DNA from: Gammaproteobacteria bacterium
Lineage (GTDB): Bacteria; Pseudomonadota; Gammaproteobacteria; Steroidobacterales; Steroidobacteraceae
Reading direction: 5' to 3'
Assembly: GCA_003134045.1 (NCBI GenBank)
Contig: PLAH01000051.1
Coordinates: forward strand, 1 to 56,399
DNA length: 56,399 bases
Shown here: positions 35,809 to 45,468 of the stretch, in pieces
How positions within the stretch are numbered: position 1 is the stretch's first letter
Layout: every line of letters starts with the position of its first letter
Notes under the pieces: model-generated
Databases searched by the model: none
Told to the model about the DNA's origin: nothing
Seen by the model: the letters and a program-made list of their open reading frames with translations, nothing else
Program-made: the position numbers and the translations under genes

Positions 35809-37400
35809 TAATGTCTCGATGGAGTCGGTTGTTCTAACGCAGCGGTCACCTCGCGCAGCAGCGGTATCATGCCATCCGGCGTCCATGCGCCCTTGATTGA
35901 CGAACGCGTGATCCATGCGTTCAGCCCGTGATAGAGAAACACATAGGCACCGGATTCCTCCATCTGCGCCTGCAGCGCTTCGTAGTCCGCGGCGCGTTTG
36001 ACGGGATCGAGCTCGCTGACCGCCGCCTCGCTCTCGGCATCCCATTCGGGACTGCAGCGGCGCTCGAAATTCCAGCTCCCAACCTCCTTGCAGGTGAACC
36101 ATTGCGTGACCCAACTCGGGTCCGCGGCGGTGGTGGCATGCTCGATGTGCAGTTCGTCGTTCGGCGGATTGGTCTTGGTTTGTCTTGCCGTGATGAAGGA
36201 GGCGGTATCCATCGACCTGACCTCGACCGCGATGCCCACCGCCGCCAATTGCGCCTGGACCACCAACGCCGCGCTCACATGCGCCTCGTCATTCGAGAGG
36301 TCGAGTCGCAGGTTCAACTGCTCGACGCCCGCCGCCTTCAATAGCCGCCGCGCTTCGTCGGGATCGAAGTTGTAACGCTTGTGCATACGGGCGCCCGGCA
36401 AGGGAGGCGGCACCGCGCCGTAGGCCGGCCCGACGTCGTCGCCAAACACCGCCCGCGTGACCTCGGGCACATTGACGGCATGCTGGATCGCGCGCCGCAC
36501 GCGCAGATCCCGAAGCTTCGGATTCTCGACGTTCATTCCGAGCCAGTGATAGTCGAGCCCGTGCCGCACGGTCACGGTGGCATCCTTCCCCGCCGTCGCC
36601 CTGGCCACGCCGATCGCTGAGGTATTGAGCCGCGCGATGTCCAGATCACCGGCATCGAACGCCGTCTGCCCCTCGTTCATGCTCATGGGAAAGAGATGAA
36701 TTTCGTCGTAATACGGGCGCGGTCCGTTCCACAACGGATTGCGCCGGAGCACCAAGCGCTCGCGGGGTACCCATGAGATCAGTTGGTAGGGCCCGGAGGT
36801 CGCGAACGGATCGGTGTCGATGCGCCCTCCGTGCGCCTCCACGGCACGTTTACAGACGATCATTCCCGAGCCGTAGGGCAGCGTGCTCTTGAACAGGGGC
36901 GAGAACGGCTGTTTCAAATGAATCACGCCGCTGCAGCGGTCGCGGATCTCGACGCCGTCGAGCGTGGCCCAATCGCTGCGATAGTCCGCATCGAGTTTGG
37001 GATCGAGAAACCGCTCGAACGAATACTTGACGTCTTCCGCGGTGACCAGGCCGAAGCCCCCGGTCCACTGGATGCCGGGCTTGAGGTTGAACTCGACGGT
37101 ACGAGCGTCGACTTCGACCAAGCGCTCTGCCGCATCGAGCTGCCAATCCCAGGTGTCGCTTGCCTTGTATTGGCATAGGCTCGAGTAGATCGCGAACATC
37201 ACGAGTTCGTCGTACCAACCGTGGCGATTCGCCGGATCGAGATTCTGAATGTCGACGTCATTCTGTATGCGCAGGATGCGGCGCCCCGGCGCCCCAGCCG
37301 CGCTTATCCCTAAGCGTTGCGATCGACCGCAGGCGGCGACGGCGCCGCCCAACAGCAGACCGACCAGGTGCCGGCGTCCGCGGCCAAAGTCGGCCATCAT
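35805..37400 (-). CDS. ABC transporter substrate-binding lipoprotein, SBP_bac_5 family
   Basis: Periplasmic binding protein of a peptide/opine/nickel-type importer. ATG 37400 overlaps the stop of the ATPase gene as ATGA. The N-terminus has RR at 9-10, a hydrophobic stretch (LVGLLLGGAVAAC) and C24 as a probable lipobox Cys. The family pattern includes NLDPANRHGWYDELV, WTGGFGLVTAEDVKYSFER, and RVRRAIQHAVN. Full length (531). It is the last gene of the five-gene ABC operon. These proteins bind di- to oligopeptides and also amides and opines. Confidence 0.9.
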   Translation of the reverse strand: MMADFGRGRRHLVGLLLGGAVAACGRSQRLGISAAGAPGRRILRIQNDVDIQNLDPANRHGWYDELVMFAIYSSLCQYKASDTWDWQLDAAERLVEVDARTVEFNLKPGIQWTGGFGLVTAEDVKYSFERFLDPKLDADYRSDWATLDGVEIRDRCSGVIHLKQPFSPLFKSTLPYGSGMIVCKRAVEAHGGRIDTDPFATSGPYQLISWVPRERLVLRRNPLWNGPRPYYDEIHLFPMSMNEGQTAFDAGDLDIARLNTSAIGVARATAGKDATVTVRHGLDYHWLGMNVENPKLRDLRVRRAIQHAVNVPEVTRAVFGDDVGPAYGAVPPPLPGARMHKRYNFDPDEARRLLKAAGVEQLNLRLDLSNDEAHVSAALVVQAQLAAVGIAVEVRSMDTASFITARQTKTNPPNDELHIEHATTAADPSWVTQWFTCKEVGSWNFERRCSPEWDAESEAAVSELDPVKRAADYEALQAQMEESGAYVFLYHGLNAWITRSSIKGAWTPDGMIPLLREVTAALEQPTPSRHY

Positions 37401-38368
37401 GACGCGACGCCTCCGGTCAGCGGAAAATGACAACTGACCGTTCGGCCATCCGCCAACGTGCGCGCGACGGGAGCCTGGCGCGTGCATTGCGCCTGGGCAA
37501 AGTCGCAGCGCCCCGAAAACGCACAGCCTGGTGGACGCTTGAGGGGATTGGGCGCCTCACCGCGCAAAACCGTCCGCGCAGCCGTCGCGATACCGCCACG
37601 CGTGCTCATCAGCGCGCGGGTGTAAGGATGCGCGGGCTGCGAATACAAGGCGTCGGTGGGTCCCGATTCGACCACGCGCCCGAGGTACATGACGGCGATC
37701 CGATCCGCCACGTGCCGTGCGATCGCAAGATTGTGCGTGATCAAGAGAAAGCTCACGGCTTGGGTCGCCTGCAGTTCGACGAGTAGATTCAGCACCTCAC
37801 CCTGCACCGACAGATCGAGCCCCGCGGTGGGTTCATCGGCGATCACCAATTTGGGCTTCAAGGCCATGGCGCGCGCCATCGACACCCGGCGTGCCTGACC
37901 GCCCGAGAGTTGATGCGGATAACGATCCAAGAAGCGCGCGGGCAATCCGACCTGGCGCAGCAACCGCTGCGCCTCCTCACGCAAGTTGACGCCGCCGACC
38001 CGGTGGATCCGAAACGCCTCCGTCACCAGCGTCGCCACGGTCATGCGCGGATTGAGCGACGCCACGGGATCTTGGAACAAAAGTCCGACCTGGCGCCGGA
38101 TGGGACGCCAGGATAGATCGCCAGGACCCGAGGCGACGACGCCATTCACACGCACCTGGCCGCTGGTGATGGGCGTCAAGCCCAAGATGGCGCGCGCCAA
38201 GGTGGTCTTGCCGCACCCGCTCTCGCCCACCAGCGCCACCGTTTCACCGGAGTGCACTTCGAGGTCTACGCCCGCGATGACATCGACCCGGCGGCCGCCG
38301 CGCCCGAGCAGGCCGCCGGCACGATAGCCGACGACGAGACTGGCCACCGTGAGGCTCGGGTTATTCAT
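37397..38368 (-). CDS. Oligopeptide-type ABC transporter ATPase (DppF/OppF-like)
   Basis: Second ATP-binding subunit of the importer. Walker A GESGCGKTT, signature LSGGQARRVSMARA, and Walker B LVIADEPTAGLD are present, and the C-terminal oligopeptide-specific Cys motif is seen in PPGCAFSGRCDFAQAQC. ATG 38368 overlaps the preceding ATPase stop by four bases. Confidence 0.92.
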   Translation of the reverse strand: MNNPSLTVASLVVGYRAGGLLGRGGRRVDVIAGVDLEVHSGETVALVGESGCGKTTLARAILGLTPITSGQVRVNGVVASGPGDLSWRPIRRQVGLLFQDPVASLNPRMTVATLVTEAFRIHRVGGVNLREEAQRLLRQVGLPARFLDRYPHQLSGGQARRVSMARAMALKPKLVIADEPTAGLDLSVQGEVLNLLVELQATQAVSFLLITHNLAIARHVADRIAVMYLGRVVESGPTDALYSQPAHPYTRALMSTRGGIATAARTVLRGEAPNPLKRPPGCAFSGRCDFAQAQCTRQAPVARTLADGRTVSCHFPLTGGVAS

Positions 38369-39330
38369 GACGTCAACCGCACGCAGCGGGCGTATTCCTC
38401 GCCCGCCGCCGGCCAACGCGGCGGTCGTTCAACGGCACAACCGGCCAAGACTTCCGCGCAACGCGACGCGAATGCACAGCCCTGTAACACGCTGACGGGA
38501 TCCGGTGCCTTGCCGGGAATGGTCAAGAAGCGCCGCGAAGGCTCGATCATGCGCCGCGGATCGCACGCCAGCAGTGCGCGCGTGTACGGATGCCGAGGGT
38601 TCGCGATCACCGATGGGGTGGCGCCGACCTCGACGACTTCACCGGCATACATCACCGCCACCCGATCGCAAAGTTCCGCCACCAACCCCAAGTCGTGCGT
38701 GACGAACACGATCGAGCCGCGCACCAGATGGCGGCTGGCCCGGAGGAGTTCGATGACCTGAAGCTCCGTCGTCGCGTCGAGCGCCGTCGTCGGCTCGTCG
38801 GCGATCAAAAGACGGGGCTCGGTCAACAAGGCCGCAGCAATCATGACACGCTGCCGGATACCGCCGCTCAACTCGAATGAATACTGTTTCATACGACCGG
38901 CGGGGTCGGAAATACCCATGCGGCCCAACATGTCGATGGCCAGGCGTTTCGCCTCAGCCGCCGAACGGCCGGCCTTCTGGCGTTGGAATTCGATCAACTG
39001 CCGGCCGATTTTGACGACCGGATTGAGCGCCGTAAACGGATCCTGGAACACCGAGGCGACCCCGTTACCGCGCAGCCGCCGGCGGGCGGCACGGTCGAGC
39101 GAGTATAGATCCTGCCCCGCAAAGGCCATTCGGCCGCTGACCTCGGCAGAGTCGGGCAGCAGCGTCATGATGGCGTTGGCGAGCGTCGACTTGCCCGAGC
39201 CGCTCTCACCGACCAGGCCGAGGACCTCGCCTTCCCGGACTTGCAGCGTCACGTCGCGCACCGCTGTCACGCGGCCGCGATCAGTCGGGTAGGCGACCGA
39301 AAAATCGGCGATGTCGAGCACCGCTTCCAC
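38365..39330 (-). CDS. Oligopeptide-type ABC transporter ATPase (DppD/OppD-like)
   Basis: First ATP-binding subunit. The GTG at 39330, two bases after the permease stop, is the start; the frame extends much further but that part is a shadow of the permease. It has Walker A GESGSGKST, signature ELSGGIRQRVMIAAAL, Walker B LLIADEPTTALD and the C-terminal motif LQGCAFASRCAEVLAGC. It energises import with its DppF-like partner. Confidence 0.9.
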   Translation of the reverse strand: MEAVLDIADFSVAYPTDRGRVTAVRDVTLQVREGEVLGLVGESGSGKSTLANAIMTLLPDSAEVSGRMAFAGQDLYSLDRAARRRLRGNGVASVFQDPFTALNPVVKIGRQLIEFQRQKAGRSAAEAKRLAIDMLGRMGISDPAGRMKQYSFELSGGIRQRVMIAAALLTEPRLLIADEPTTALDATTELQVIELLRASRHLVRGSIVFVTHDLGLVAELCDRVAVMYAGEVVEVGATPSVIANPRHPYTRALLACDPRRMIEPSRRFLTIPGKAPDPVSVLQGCAFASRCAEVLAGCAVERPPRWPAAGEEYARCVRLTS

Positions 39331-39332
39331 GT

Positions 39333-40223
39333 TCAGTGCCGCGGCCCGCGGATGACGCGCGGATCGAGCGAGTCGCGCAGCGCTTCGCCCAAGAACGTGA
39401 AGCCTATGGTCGCGATCAGGATCGGCAGGCCGGCGACCAAGGCGATGTGCGGGGCTTCGCGAATGAAGGCGAAGCCGTCGCGCAACAAGCTGCCCCAGGT
39501 GGCGAGCGGCGGCCGCGCGCCCTCGCCCAAAAAGCTCAAGCCCGCTTCGATGCCGATGACCGTGGGCACATCCATGGCCACGAGCACCACCATCTGCCCG
39601 ACGAGGTTCGGCAAAATGTGCTTGAGCATCACGCGCAGCGACGAGGCGCCCATGGCGCGTGCCGCTGTCACGTATTCGCTCTGTTTGAGGACCACGGTCT
39701 GATTGCGCGAGACGCGGAAGTAGACCGGAATCAGGAACAGGATCACGATCAAAGTCACCGTACCCAGGCCCGTCCCGATCAAGCTCGCCACCGCCAGCGC
39801 GAACAGCATCATCGGGAGGCTGCGGATCACGTCGCAAAACAACGCGAACACGGCGCCCAATGTTCGAAACCCATAGCCCGCGATGACGCCCGCCGCCATG
39901 CCGATGGCCAGTGCCACCCCGACGCCGACAACGACGATGCCCATGACGACCCGGCTGCCGTCGATGATGCGCGACAACAGATCGCGCCCCAACTGGTCGG
40001 CGCCCAGCCAATGCTTGAGGCTCGGTGCAGCGAGTCGCACCGAAACATCGATGGCATTGGGGTCGTAGGGCACGATACGCGAGTCCAGGAGAGCACACGC
40101 CACAATGAGGAGCACGCAGGAAAGTCCGACACGGCCTGCAGCGCTGCCCCAGAGATTGCGCAGCAACTTGAGGATGGCCGGAGCCGGGCGCGGCTCCATC
40201 TCGTCGTCGCGGGCCGAGATCAT
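39333..40223 (-). CDS. ABC transporter permease (DppC-like)
   Basis: Inner-membrane channel subunit with an N-terminal helix (VGLSCVLLIVACALL) and five or so more. The EAA loop contacting the ATPases is YVTAARAMGASSLRVMLKHI. HWLGADQLGRDLLSRII is the usual DppC signature. ATG 40223 is used; a GTG at 40241, immediately after the DppB-like stop, is equally possible. Confidence 0.9.
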   Translation of the reverse strand: MISARDDEMEPRPAPAILKLLRNLWGSAAGRVGLSCVLLIVACALLDSRIVPYDPNAIDVSVRLAAPSLKHWLGADQLGRDLLSRIIDGSRVVMGIVVVGVGVALAIGMAAGVIAGYGFRTLGAVFALFCDVIRSLPMMLFALAVASLIGTGLGTVTLIVILFLIPVYFRVSRNQTVVLKQSEYVTAARAMGASSLRVMLKHILPNLVGQMVVLVAMDVPTVIGIEAGLSFLGEGARPPLATWGSLLRDGFAFIREAPHIALVAGLPILIATIGFTFLGEALRDSLDPRVIRGPRH

Positions 40224-40242
40224 GCGCCGGTTTGCCGACACA

Positions 40243-41181
40243 TCAGAGTGAGGATCGGACACGCGGATCGAGACTCGCAATCAAGAGTTCGGCAACGATG
40301 CTGCAGATCACGTAGAAAACGGCCGCGATCAGGACGGCGCCGAGCACGATGGGAAAGTTGCGTTGCAGAACGGCATCATATGCCAGACGACCGATGCCGG
40401 GACGCAGAAAAATGATCTCGATGATGACGGCATTCGACAACAAACTACCCATGCCGATGGCGACCACCGCGATGACCGGCGCGATGGTAATCTTCAACAA
40501 GTATCGGCGCGCCAGCCGCGGCTCCGGGACTCCGAAGGCCCTGAACGTGCGCACATGGTTCTCCTGCAGCACTTCGAGCATCGACGCACGCACCGCCCGA
40601 ATCAAATAGCCGACCCAGCCGAGCCCCAGAGTCAACGCCGGCAACAACAGATGGCGAAATTTATCGCCCACGCCGGAACCTAAGCCGATGGCCGGCAACC
40701 AGTGGAGCGTGACGGCAAACAACAACAAGGCGTAGATGCCCAAAATCGTCGTGGGTAAGGCGAGCGTCGCCATCGACACGATGCCGACCAACCTGTCGCC
40801 CCAACTGTCCCGATGCATCGCACACCAACAGCCGATGGGAACGCCCACGATCAATGCCCAGCCCAGACCCGCGAAGGTCAGCGCCAACGTGGAGGGCAGA
40901 ACGTGTGCGATGAGCCCGGCAATCGGCTCCTGGGTCATCACGTCCTTACCCAGGTCCCCGACGGAGAGACGTTCGACGAAACGCGCGAATTGCAACGGAA
41001 TAGGCTTGTCCAAACCCATCTCGGCGCGCAGCGCGATACGGTGCGCCTCGTCGGCCCGTGGGCCCAAGATGACGCTTGCGGGATCACCGGGCACGACATA
41101 AATGAACCAAAACATCATGCCGACCGCGGTGACCAGCACGAGGCTGCCGTAGGCGATGCGTCGAACACCGTACCAAAGCAT
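40243..41181 (-). CDS. ABC transporter permease (DppB-like)
   Basis: First gene of the importer operon. Six predicted helices, the first being YGSLVLVTAVGMMFWFIYVV followed by PGDPA, the usual DppB N-terminal pattern. The EAA loop reads HVRTFRAFGVPEPRLARRYL. The order permease, permease, ATPase, ATPase, binding protein is complete, so the importer is likely functional. Confidence 0.92.
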   Translation of the reverse strand: MLWYGVRRIAYGSLVLVTAVGMMFWFIYVVPGDPASVILGPRADEAHRIALRAEMGLDKPIPLQFARFVERLSVGDLGKDVMTQEPIAGLIAHVLPSTLALTFAGLGWALIVGVPIGCWCAMHRDSWGDRLVGIVSMATLALPTTILGIYALLLFAVTLHWLPAIGLGSGVGDKFRHLLLPALTLGLGWVGYLIRAVRASMLEVLQENHVRTFRAFGVPEPRLARRYLLKITIAPVIAVVAIGMGSLLSNAVIIEIIFLRPGIGRLAYDAVLQRNFPIVLGAVLIAAVFYVICSIVAELLIASLDPRVRSSL

Positions 41182-41253
41182 GCGACCGCAGCCTTAAATC
41201 GATGCCGCGGCACGGGCGCGGCTGCATTTAATGCGTCGTTCGATCATAGCGGA

Positions 41254-41886
41254 CTATCCCGGTGAGGACACTCGGAAATGCACGTCGGAGGGACGCCGCG
41301 CGTTGACCAGCGTGATGTCCTGCGGACAGGCGGACATTACCACGACTTGATCCATTTCGGCCCGCAGGGAAATCGATTGGCCCGGCTTGCTCACGGGCGG
41401 CAGGAATTCGACGCGGCCGCCGTCCGACTTCACGTTCATGAACAAGTTGAGCGGACACGGCGCATCGAACCTTTCGCACCCCAATTCGTGCAGCACGCTC
41501 GTCAAATTGTCGCTGCAATTCGCATGATCCGGGGCCGCGCCCAACTCCTGATACCGATACCGGTCGCACGCGGCGATCAAGGTATCGTGCACGCCGAGAC
41601 TGGTGTCGGCCACGACCCGCAGGATCGGCCGACGCCGGTTCGTCACCAAGGCATCGCCGACCCCTGGAGTGATTTTCAGCATGGATGCGCGGCTATGCTC
41701 CATGGACATGAATTCACGCAGGTCGGTGCTGTTGAAGGCCCAGGTATCGACCACCTGCGAGCCGTGTGTATTGATGACCATCAAGACCTGGCCCCTGCGC
41801 AGGAATACGCCCCTACCCTCCTTCGCGGGTATGGTGCCGGTTACGCCATCGTCATGCGATGCTCTCAATGGCTCGAATGTATCCAT
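41254..41886 (-). CDS. DUF1989 (urea carboxylase-associated / carboxyguanidine deiminase family) protein
   Basis: A 210-residue DUF1989 protein. Its core FVQ-like segments include QVLMVINTHGSQVVDTWAFN and SLRAEMDQVVVMSACPQD, with conserved Cys and metal-binding candidates in HANCSDNL. Family members were annotated for urea metabolism; characterised ones are carboxyguanidine deiminase subunits (CgdA/CgdB) in guanidine use. Only one subunit is here and no urea carboxylase or allophanate hydrolase is seen, so the substrate is open. Its position with AtzE/AtzG fits nitrogen release from a carbamoyl or amidine compound. It starts 7 bases after the stop of the TonB receptor gene. Confidence 0.82.
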   Translation of the reverse strand: MDTFEPLRASHDDGVTGTIPAKEGRGVFLRRGQVLMVINTHGSQVVDTWAFNSTDLREFMSMEHSRASMLKITPGVGDALVTNRRRPILRVVADTSLGVHDTLIAACDRYRYQELGAAPDHANCSDNLTSVLHELGCERFDAPCPLNLFMNVKSDGGRVEFLPPVSKPGQSISLRAEMDQVVVMSACPQDITLVNARRPSDVHFRVSSPG

Positions 41887-41893
41887 GGACCCC

Positions 41894-44230
41894 CTAAAAT
41901 GACGCCCTCAGCCGCAATCCAATGGTGCGCGGACGATCGTAAGCCAGGTCGTTGCCCGGCGCCAGGGACCCTGTGGGTACCGTCTCGATGTGTTCTATGT
42001 TGCGGGCATTGGTCAAGTTATTGCCGAACACACTCACCTCGAGGTGTCCGACCTCGTAAGCCACGGCCCCATTCAACATTTTCGTCGACGGAATCTGGGC
42101 GAAGCTAGAGGCGGACTGGTTGAACGAGTTGTTGAAACTGGTCTTGTAGGAATAATTGACATCGAAATCCAGCGAGTTCATTCCCAACGGAACGCGATAG
42201 TCGCCCGTTATGCTGCCAATGAAGCGCGGTGCGTACGGCGAGGTGGTACCTGCCGGCGCATCGAGGTTGCTGATGTCCGACGCCGCGGAGGAATGATTGT
42301 ACGAACCATTGAAGGACACGGTGGCGTAAGGGGTGAGCTTCGCCGCGGTTTCGAGTTCCACGCCCTTGCTGGTCACCGAGCCGATATTCTGCGTGTACAC
42401 GTAGGAGCAATCGAGCGGTACCGAGGTTTGCGTGTTCTTCCAATTGATCCAGAATGCGGCCACGTTCAACGTCACCCGGTCGTCGGCGAGTTTGCTCTTT
42501 TCACCGAGGGTATAGCTCCACAGCTTGTCGGGGCCGAAACTCGCCGGCGCGGCCGTCAAGCCTTCCGCCGCCAGATCGGCGCCGCAATAGATCACGGGCA
42601 CCGGTTGATTGACGCCGCCGTAACGAAAACCTTCCGCGATCTCGGCGTAGAGGTTGGTGGCGCCGGTCAGCTTGTAGCTGGCGGCGAAGCGCGGTGTCGC
42701 GCCCGTCGCGGAAGGGTTGGCGTTCACGATCAACGGCGTGCCGACCGGCGAGGTGGCGGAGGCACTGGGCCCATCGCCCACGTAGCCCGCGGAGTAGATG
42801 TAGTAATCCTCGTGCCAGTCGAAATAACGCAGACCCGCGGTCAACTCCAGTTGGCTGGTCACGTCGTAGCTCAGCTGACCGTAAGCGGCAAACTGGCGGT
42901 CGATGGTGTGGATGTAGCCGTAATACGGGTTATTCGGTTGATCCGAAAGATCGTTGGTGACCGAGCTGTAGTCCGGGATGCCGACGATGGGGGCATACAG
43001 TGCATCGAAGTCGGTGTACGGGTTGTTCATGATGAAGCGGCGGGTCTGCCGCTCGTAGAACAGGCCGCCCAGCCACTTGAGCGGCCCGTCGGTCTTCGAA
43101 GTCATGCGGATCTCTTCGACGACGTCATGGATCATATTGGTGGAGTCGAAATCCGCCGGCTCCAGGGGTCCCGTGTTGCCCAGGTAATAGTCGTAGTACT
43201 CGTAGCTCTGATCGTGCAGATAGTAATTGCCCATGCGCATGAACGAGCTGGTGGAGCTCAGGTCGGCAAAACCCAAGTCGTACTTGAGACCCAACGTGAA
43301 AATGTTCAGGTCGAGGTCCGCCACACTGTGCTTCAGGCGTGCCGACTCGTACACGGGCAGCCCGGCTTCCGCATAGTTGAGACCGCTACTGACCTTGTCC
43401 GTCGTATAGGTCGCATCCACGGTGAGCTTGTCGCTCGGCGTCCAGCGCACCGCCACTCTGCCCTGATCGGTGCGTGTCGCATTGTCGGTGCCGCCAATGA
43501 CGATATTCTTGATGTAGCCCGACATGGCGTCGCGGTAGCCGTTGATGCGCACCGCGAGGACGTCTTGGATCAGCGGCAAGTTGACCGCAAACTTTTCGGC
43601 GTTGTTCCAACCGCCAAAATCGGCAGTATCTGATCCTTCGACTTCGACATAACCCGACAACGTCTCGGAGTCCGGCTTCTTCGTGATCAGGCGAATATTG
43701 CCCGCCATGGCGCCGGCGCCATACAGCGTCCCCTGGGGCCCGCGCAGGACTTCGACCGATTCCAAGTCCAATGCCTTGATATCGGGGGTCCACGATTTGA
43801 GCGCAATCGGCGTGTCGTCGAGGTACACCGACACCAGGGTGCGATCCTCGGTTTCCGAGTTGTCGCTGCCGCGCGTCGCCAGACCGCGAATGGTGATGGT
43901 GTTGATGCCGTTGCCGGTCGATTCCATGTTGACTGACGGCGCGAGACGCGTGAAGTCCGAGAGGCTCGTCAGATTGAGCTTCGAGAGCGTTTCCGGATTC
44001 AGTGCGGTCACCGCCATCGGGACGTCCTGAATATCCTGGCTGCCCAAGCGACCCGCGGTCACGACGACCGTAGTCAACTGCGTATCCGATTCGGCCGGCT
44101 CGGGTTCCGCAGCGGCGGGCAGCCCTGCAAGCGCACCATACGCCATCACGGCGGCCAGGCCGAAGCGTCGCGTGTGTCGCGAGCGCTTGCCCTCGGTTTC
44201 AGTCGGTCCAGAGATCGATGTAATCAACAT
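41894..44230 (-). CDS. TonB-dependent outer-membrane receptor
   Basis: A 22-strand barrel with a plug, taking up a scarce or large substrate at the cost of TonB energy. A signal peptide (RRFGLAAVMAYGALAGLPAAA) is followed by TTVVVTA, a TonB box. The plug motifs include VPMAVTALNPETL and VEVLRGPQGTLYGAGAMAG. The C-terminus ends in LRLRASF with terminal Phe, as outer-membrane proteins do. Length 778 is normal. It resembles receptors of organic compounds in xenobiotic-degrading bacteria rather than siderophore receptors. Together with the ABC importer it gives a complete uptake route. Confidence 0.93.
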   Translation of the reverse strand: MLITSISGPTETEGKRSRHTRRFGLAAVMAYGALAGLPAAAEPEPAESDTQLTTVVVTAGRLGSQDIQDVPMAVTALNPETLSKLNLTSLSDFTRLAPSVNMESTGNGINTITIRGLATRGSDNSETEDRTLVSVYLDDTPIALKSWTPDIKALDLESVEVLRGPQGTLYGAGAMAGNIRLITKKPDSETLSGYVEVEGSDTADFGGWNNAEKFAVNLPLIQDVLAVRINGYRDAMSGYIKNIVIGGTDNATRTDQGRVAVRWTPSDKLTVDATYTTDKVSSGLNYAEAGLPVYESARLKHSVADLDLNIFTLGLKYDLGFADLSSTSSFMRMGNYYLHDQSYEYYDYYLGNTGPLEPADFDSTNMIHDVVEEIRMTSKTDGPLKWLGGLFYERQTRRFIMNNPYTDFDALYAPIVGIPDYSSVTNDLSDQPNNPYYGYIHTIDRQFAAYGQLSYDVTSQLELTAGLRYFDWHEDYYIYSAGYVGDGPSASATSPVGTPLIVNANPSATGATPRFAASYKLTGATNLYAEIAEGFRYGGVNQPVPVIYCGADLAAEGLTAAPASFGPDKLWSYTLGEKSKLADDRVTLNVAAFWINWKNTQTSVPLDCSYVYTQNIGSVTSKGVELETAAKLTPYATVSFNGSYNHSSAASDISNLDAPAGTTSPYAPRFIGSITGDYRVPLGMNSLDFDVNYSYKTSFNNSFNQSASSFAQIPSTKMLNGAVAYEVGHLEVSVFGNNLTNARNIEHIETVPTGSLAPGNDLAYDRPRTIGLRLRASF

Positions 44231-44475
44231 GGGCTTGTTTCGCGTCCTTCGGGAGTGCTGACCTGAGGCTAAAGAGCCACGATGAATTCACGCTGCATTA
44301 GAGATATCAGCAAGTGAAAGACGACACCAATAAATTAAGCTGGGGTTTCTATAACGAGAGCGGATGGAGAGGCGGGTGCATGGCGCCGACTGCCCGAAGC
44401 ACCGGCGCGCGGCATCAAGTTGGTGCGCAGCACACTTAGGCAGCGACCGAATCGGTGCATGAAAACGCGCCGTGC
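44231..44475. promoter_or_regulatory. Upstream region of the TonB receptor gene
   Basis: A 245-base AT-richer gap between two same-strand genes, the most likely promoter location for the receptor/DUF1989/ABC series. No clear -35/-10 pair or operator could be assigned. Confidence 0.35.
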
Positions 44476-45468
44476 TCAGTACGCGCGACTGCGGACCACG
44501 CGATTGCGAATCGGTCGACCTTCCACGCGTCGTCGGATATTGTCGAGAAACAGGTCGAGCGTGCGCGGGACGTACGACTCCGGATCGTCGCAAGACAGAT
44601 GCGGCGTGATGATGAGACGCGGAGCGTCCCACAACGGCGAATCGGGCGGCAGCGGCTCCGGATCCGTGACGTCGATGATGGCGCCGCCGAGCGTGCCTGC
44701 GACCAGTGCAGCCCGCAGCGCCTCTTGGTCCACCAACCCGCCGCGGCCGAAGTTGGCGAAGCCGGCCTCGGGCTTCATGCGCCCGAACAGGTCTGCGTTC
44801 ACGATGTGACGGGTGGTCGGTGTCAACGGCATCGCCAACACGACGAAGTCCGCCGACGCCACCGCGTCGTTCAGATCCTGAAGACCGATCACCGCATCGA
44901 AGTGACGTGTCGGGCGTATGTTGCGCCTGACGCCCGTCGTCCGTATCCCTAAACCGTGCGCCGCCGCTGCGATGGACCCGCCGATTCCACCGGTGCCAAC
45001 GATCAGCGCGCTGCGCCCGGCAATGTGGGAGCTGTAGGCCTTCGACCACTGGTGAGCACGCTGTGCGGTGACGAAGTGCGGCATGCGACTATGCAGCATG
45101 AGCAGCACCATGGCCGCCCATTCCCTGATCTTCGGCGCGTGCACGCCGCTCGCCGTCGCGAGCGCGACGCTGCGCGGCAACCAATCGAGCGGCAACAGAT
45201 GCTCGATGCCCGCGGCGGCCACTTGAATGAGCCTGAGGGCACTGCCGGGCCGTTTGATTTGATCCGTGGGAAATCGGAACCCGATCATCGCGTCGGCGGC
45301 CGTCGCCCGCTCGCCGAAGGCCGGATCGTCGGTCGCGCACCAGGAGAACTCGAGGGGCGGCAACGATGCCGGCGCCCGCGCGATCGCCGCCTCCACTCGT
45401 GCGGGTACGATTCTGAAGACGGCGTCTTGGTTGGGATATTGCGCCACCAACACGTTGAGCTTGCGCAT
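44476..45468 (-). CDS. D-2-hydroxyacid dehydrogenase
   Basis: NAD(P)-dependent reductase of 2-oxo acids or oxidase of D-2-hydroxy acids. The Rossmann motif is GTGGIGGSIAAAAHGLGI. Catalytic residues are Arg in NFGRGGLVDQ, Glu in VTDPEPLP and His in ITPHLSCDD. Length 330 is typical. ATG shares one base with the stop of the Rieske oxygenase (TGATG), so they are co-translated. It could process a hydroxyacid product of the pathway. Confidence 0.9.
   Translation of the reverse strand: MRKLNVLVAQYPNQDAVFRIVPARVEAAIARAPASLPPLEFSWCATDDPAFGERATAADAMIGFRFPTDQIKRPGSALRLIQVAAAGIEHLLPLDWLPRSVALATASGVHAPKIREWAAMVLLMLHSRMPHFVTAQRAHQWSKAYSSHIAGRSALIVGTGGIGGSIAAAAHGLGIRTTGVRRNIRPTRHFDAVIGLQDLNDAVASADFVVLAMPLTPTTRHIVNADLFGRMKPEAGFANFGRGGLVDQEALRAALVAGTLGGAIIDVTDPEPLPPDSPLWDAPRLIITPHLSCDDPESYVPRTLDLFLDNIRRRVEGRPIRNRVVRSRAY

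Noticed and set aside
39331..40098. N-terminal extension of the DppD-like ATPase
   Set aside because: It is the permease gene read in another frame; the ATPase fold begins at GTG 39330.
39336..40415. 359-codon rightward open frame
   Set aside because: Antisense to the ABC permeases; Gln/His/Asp-rich, no homology pattern.
41990..43633. 547-codon rightward open frame
   Set aside because: Antisense to the TonB receptor with shadow composition.
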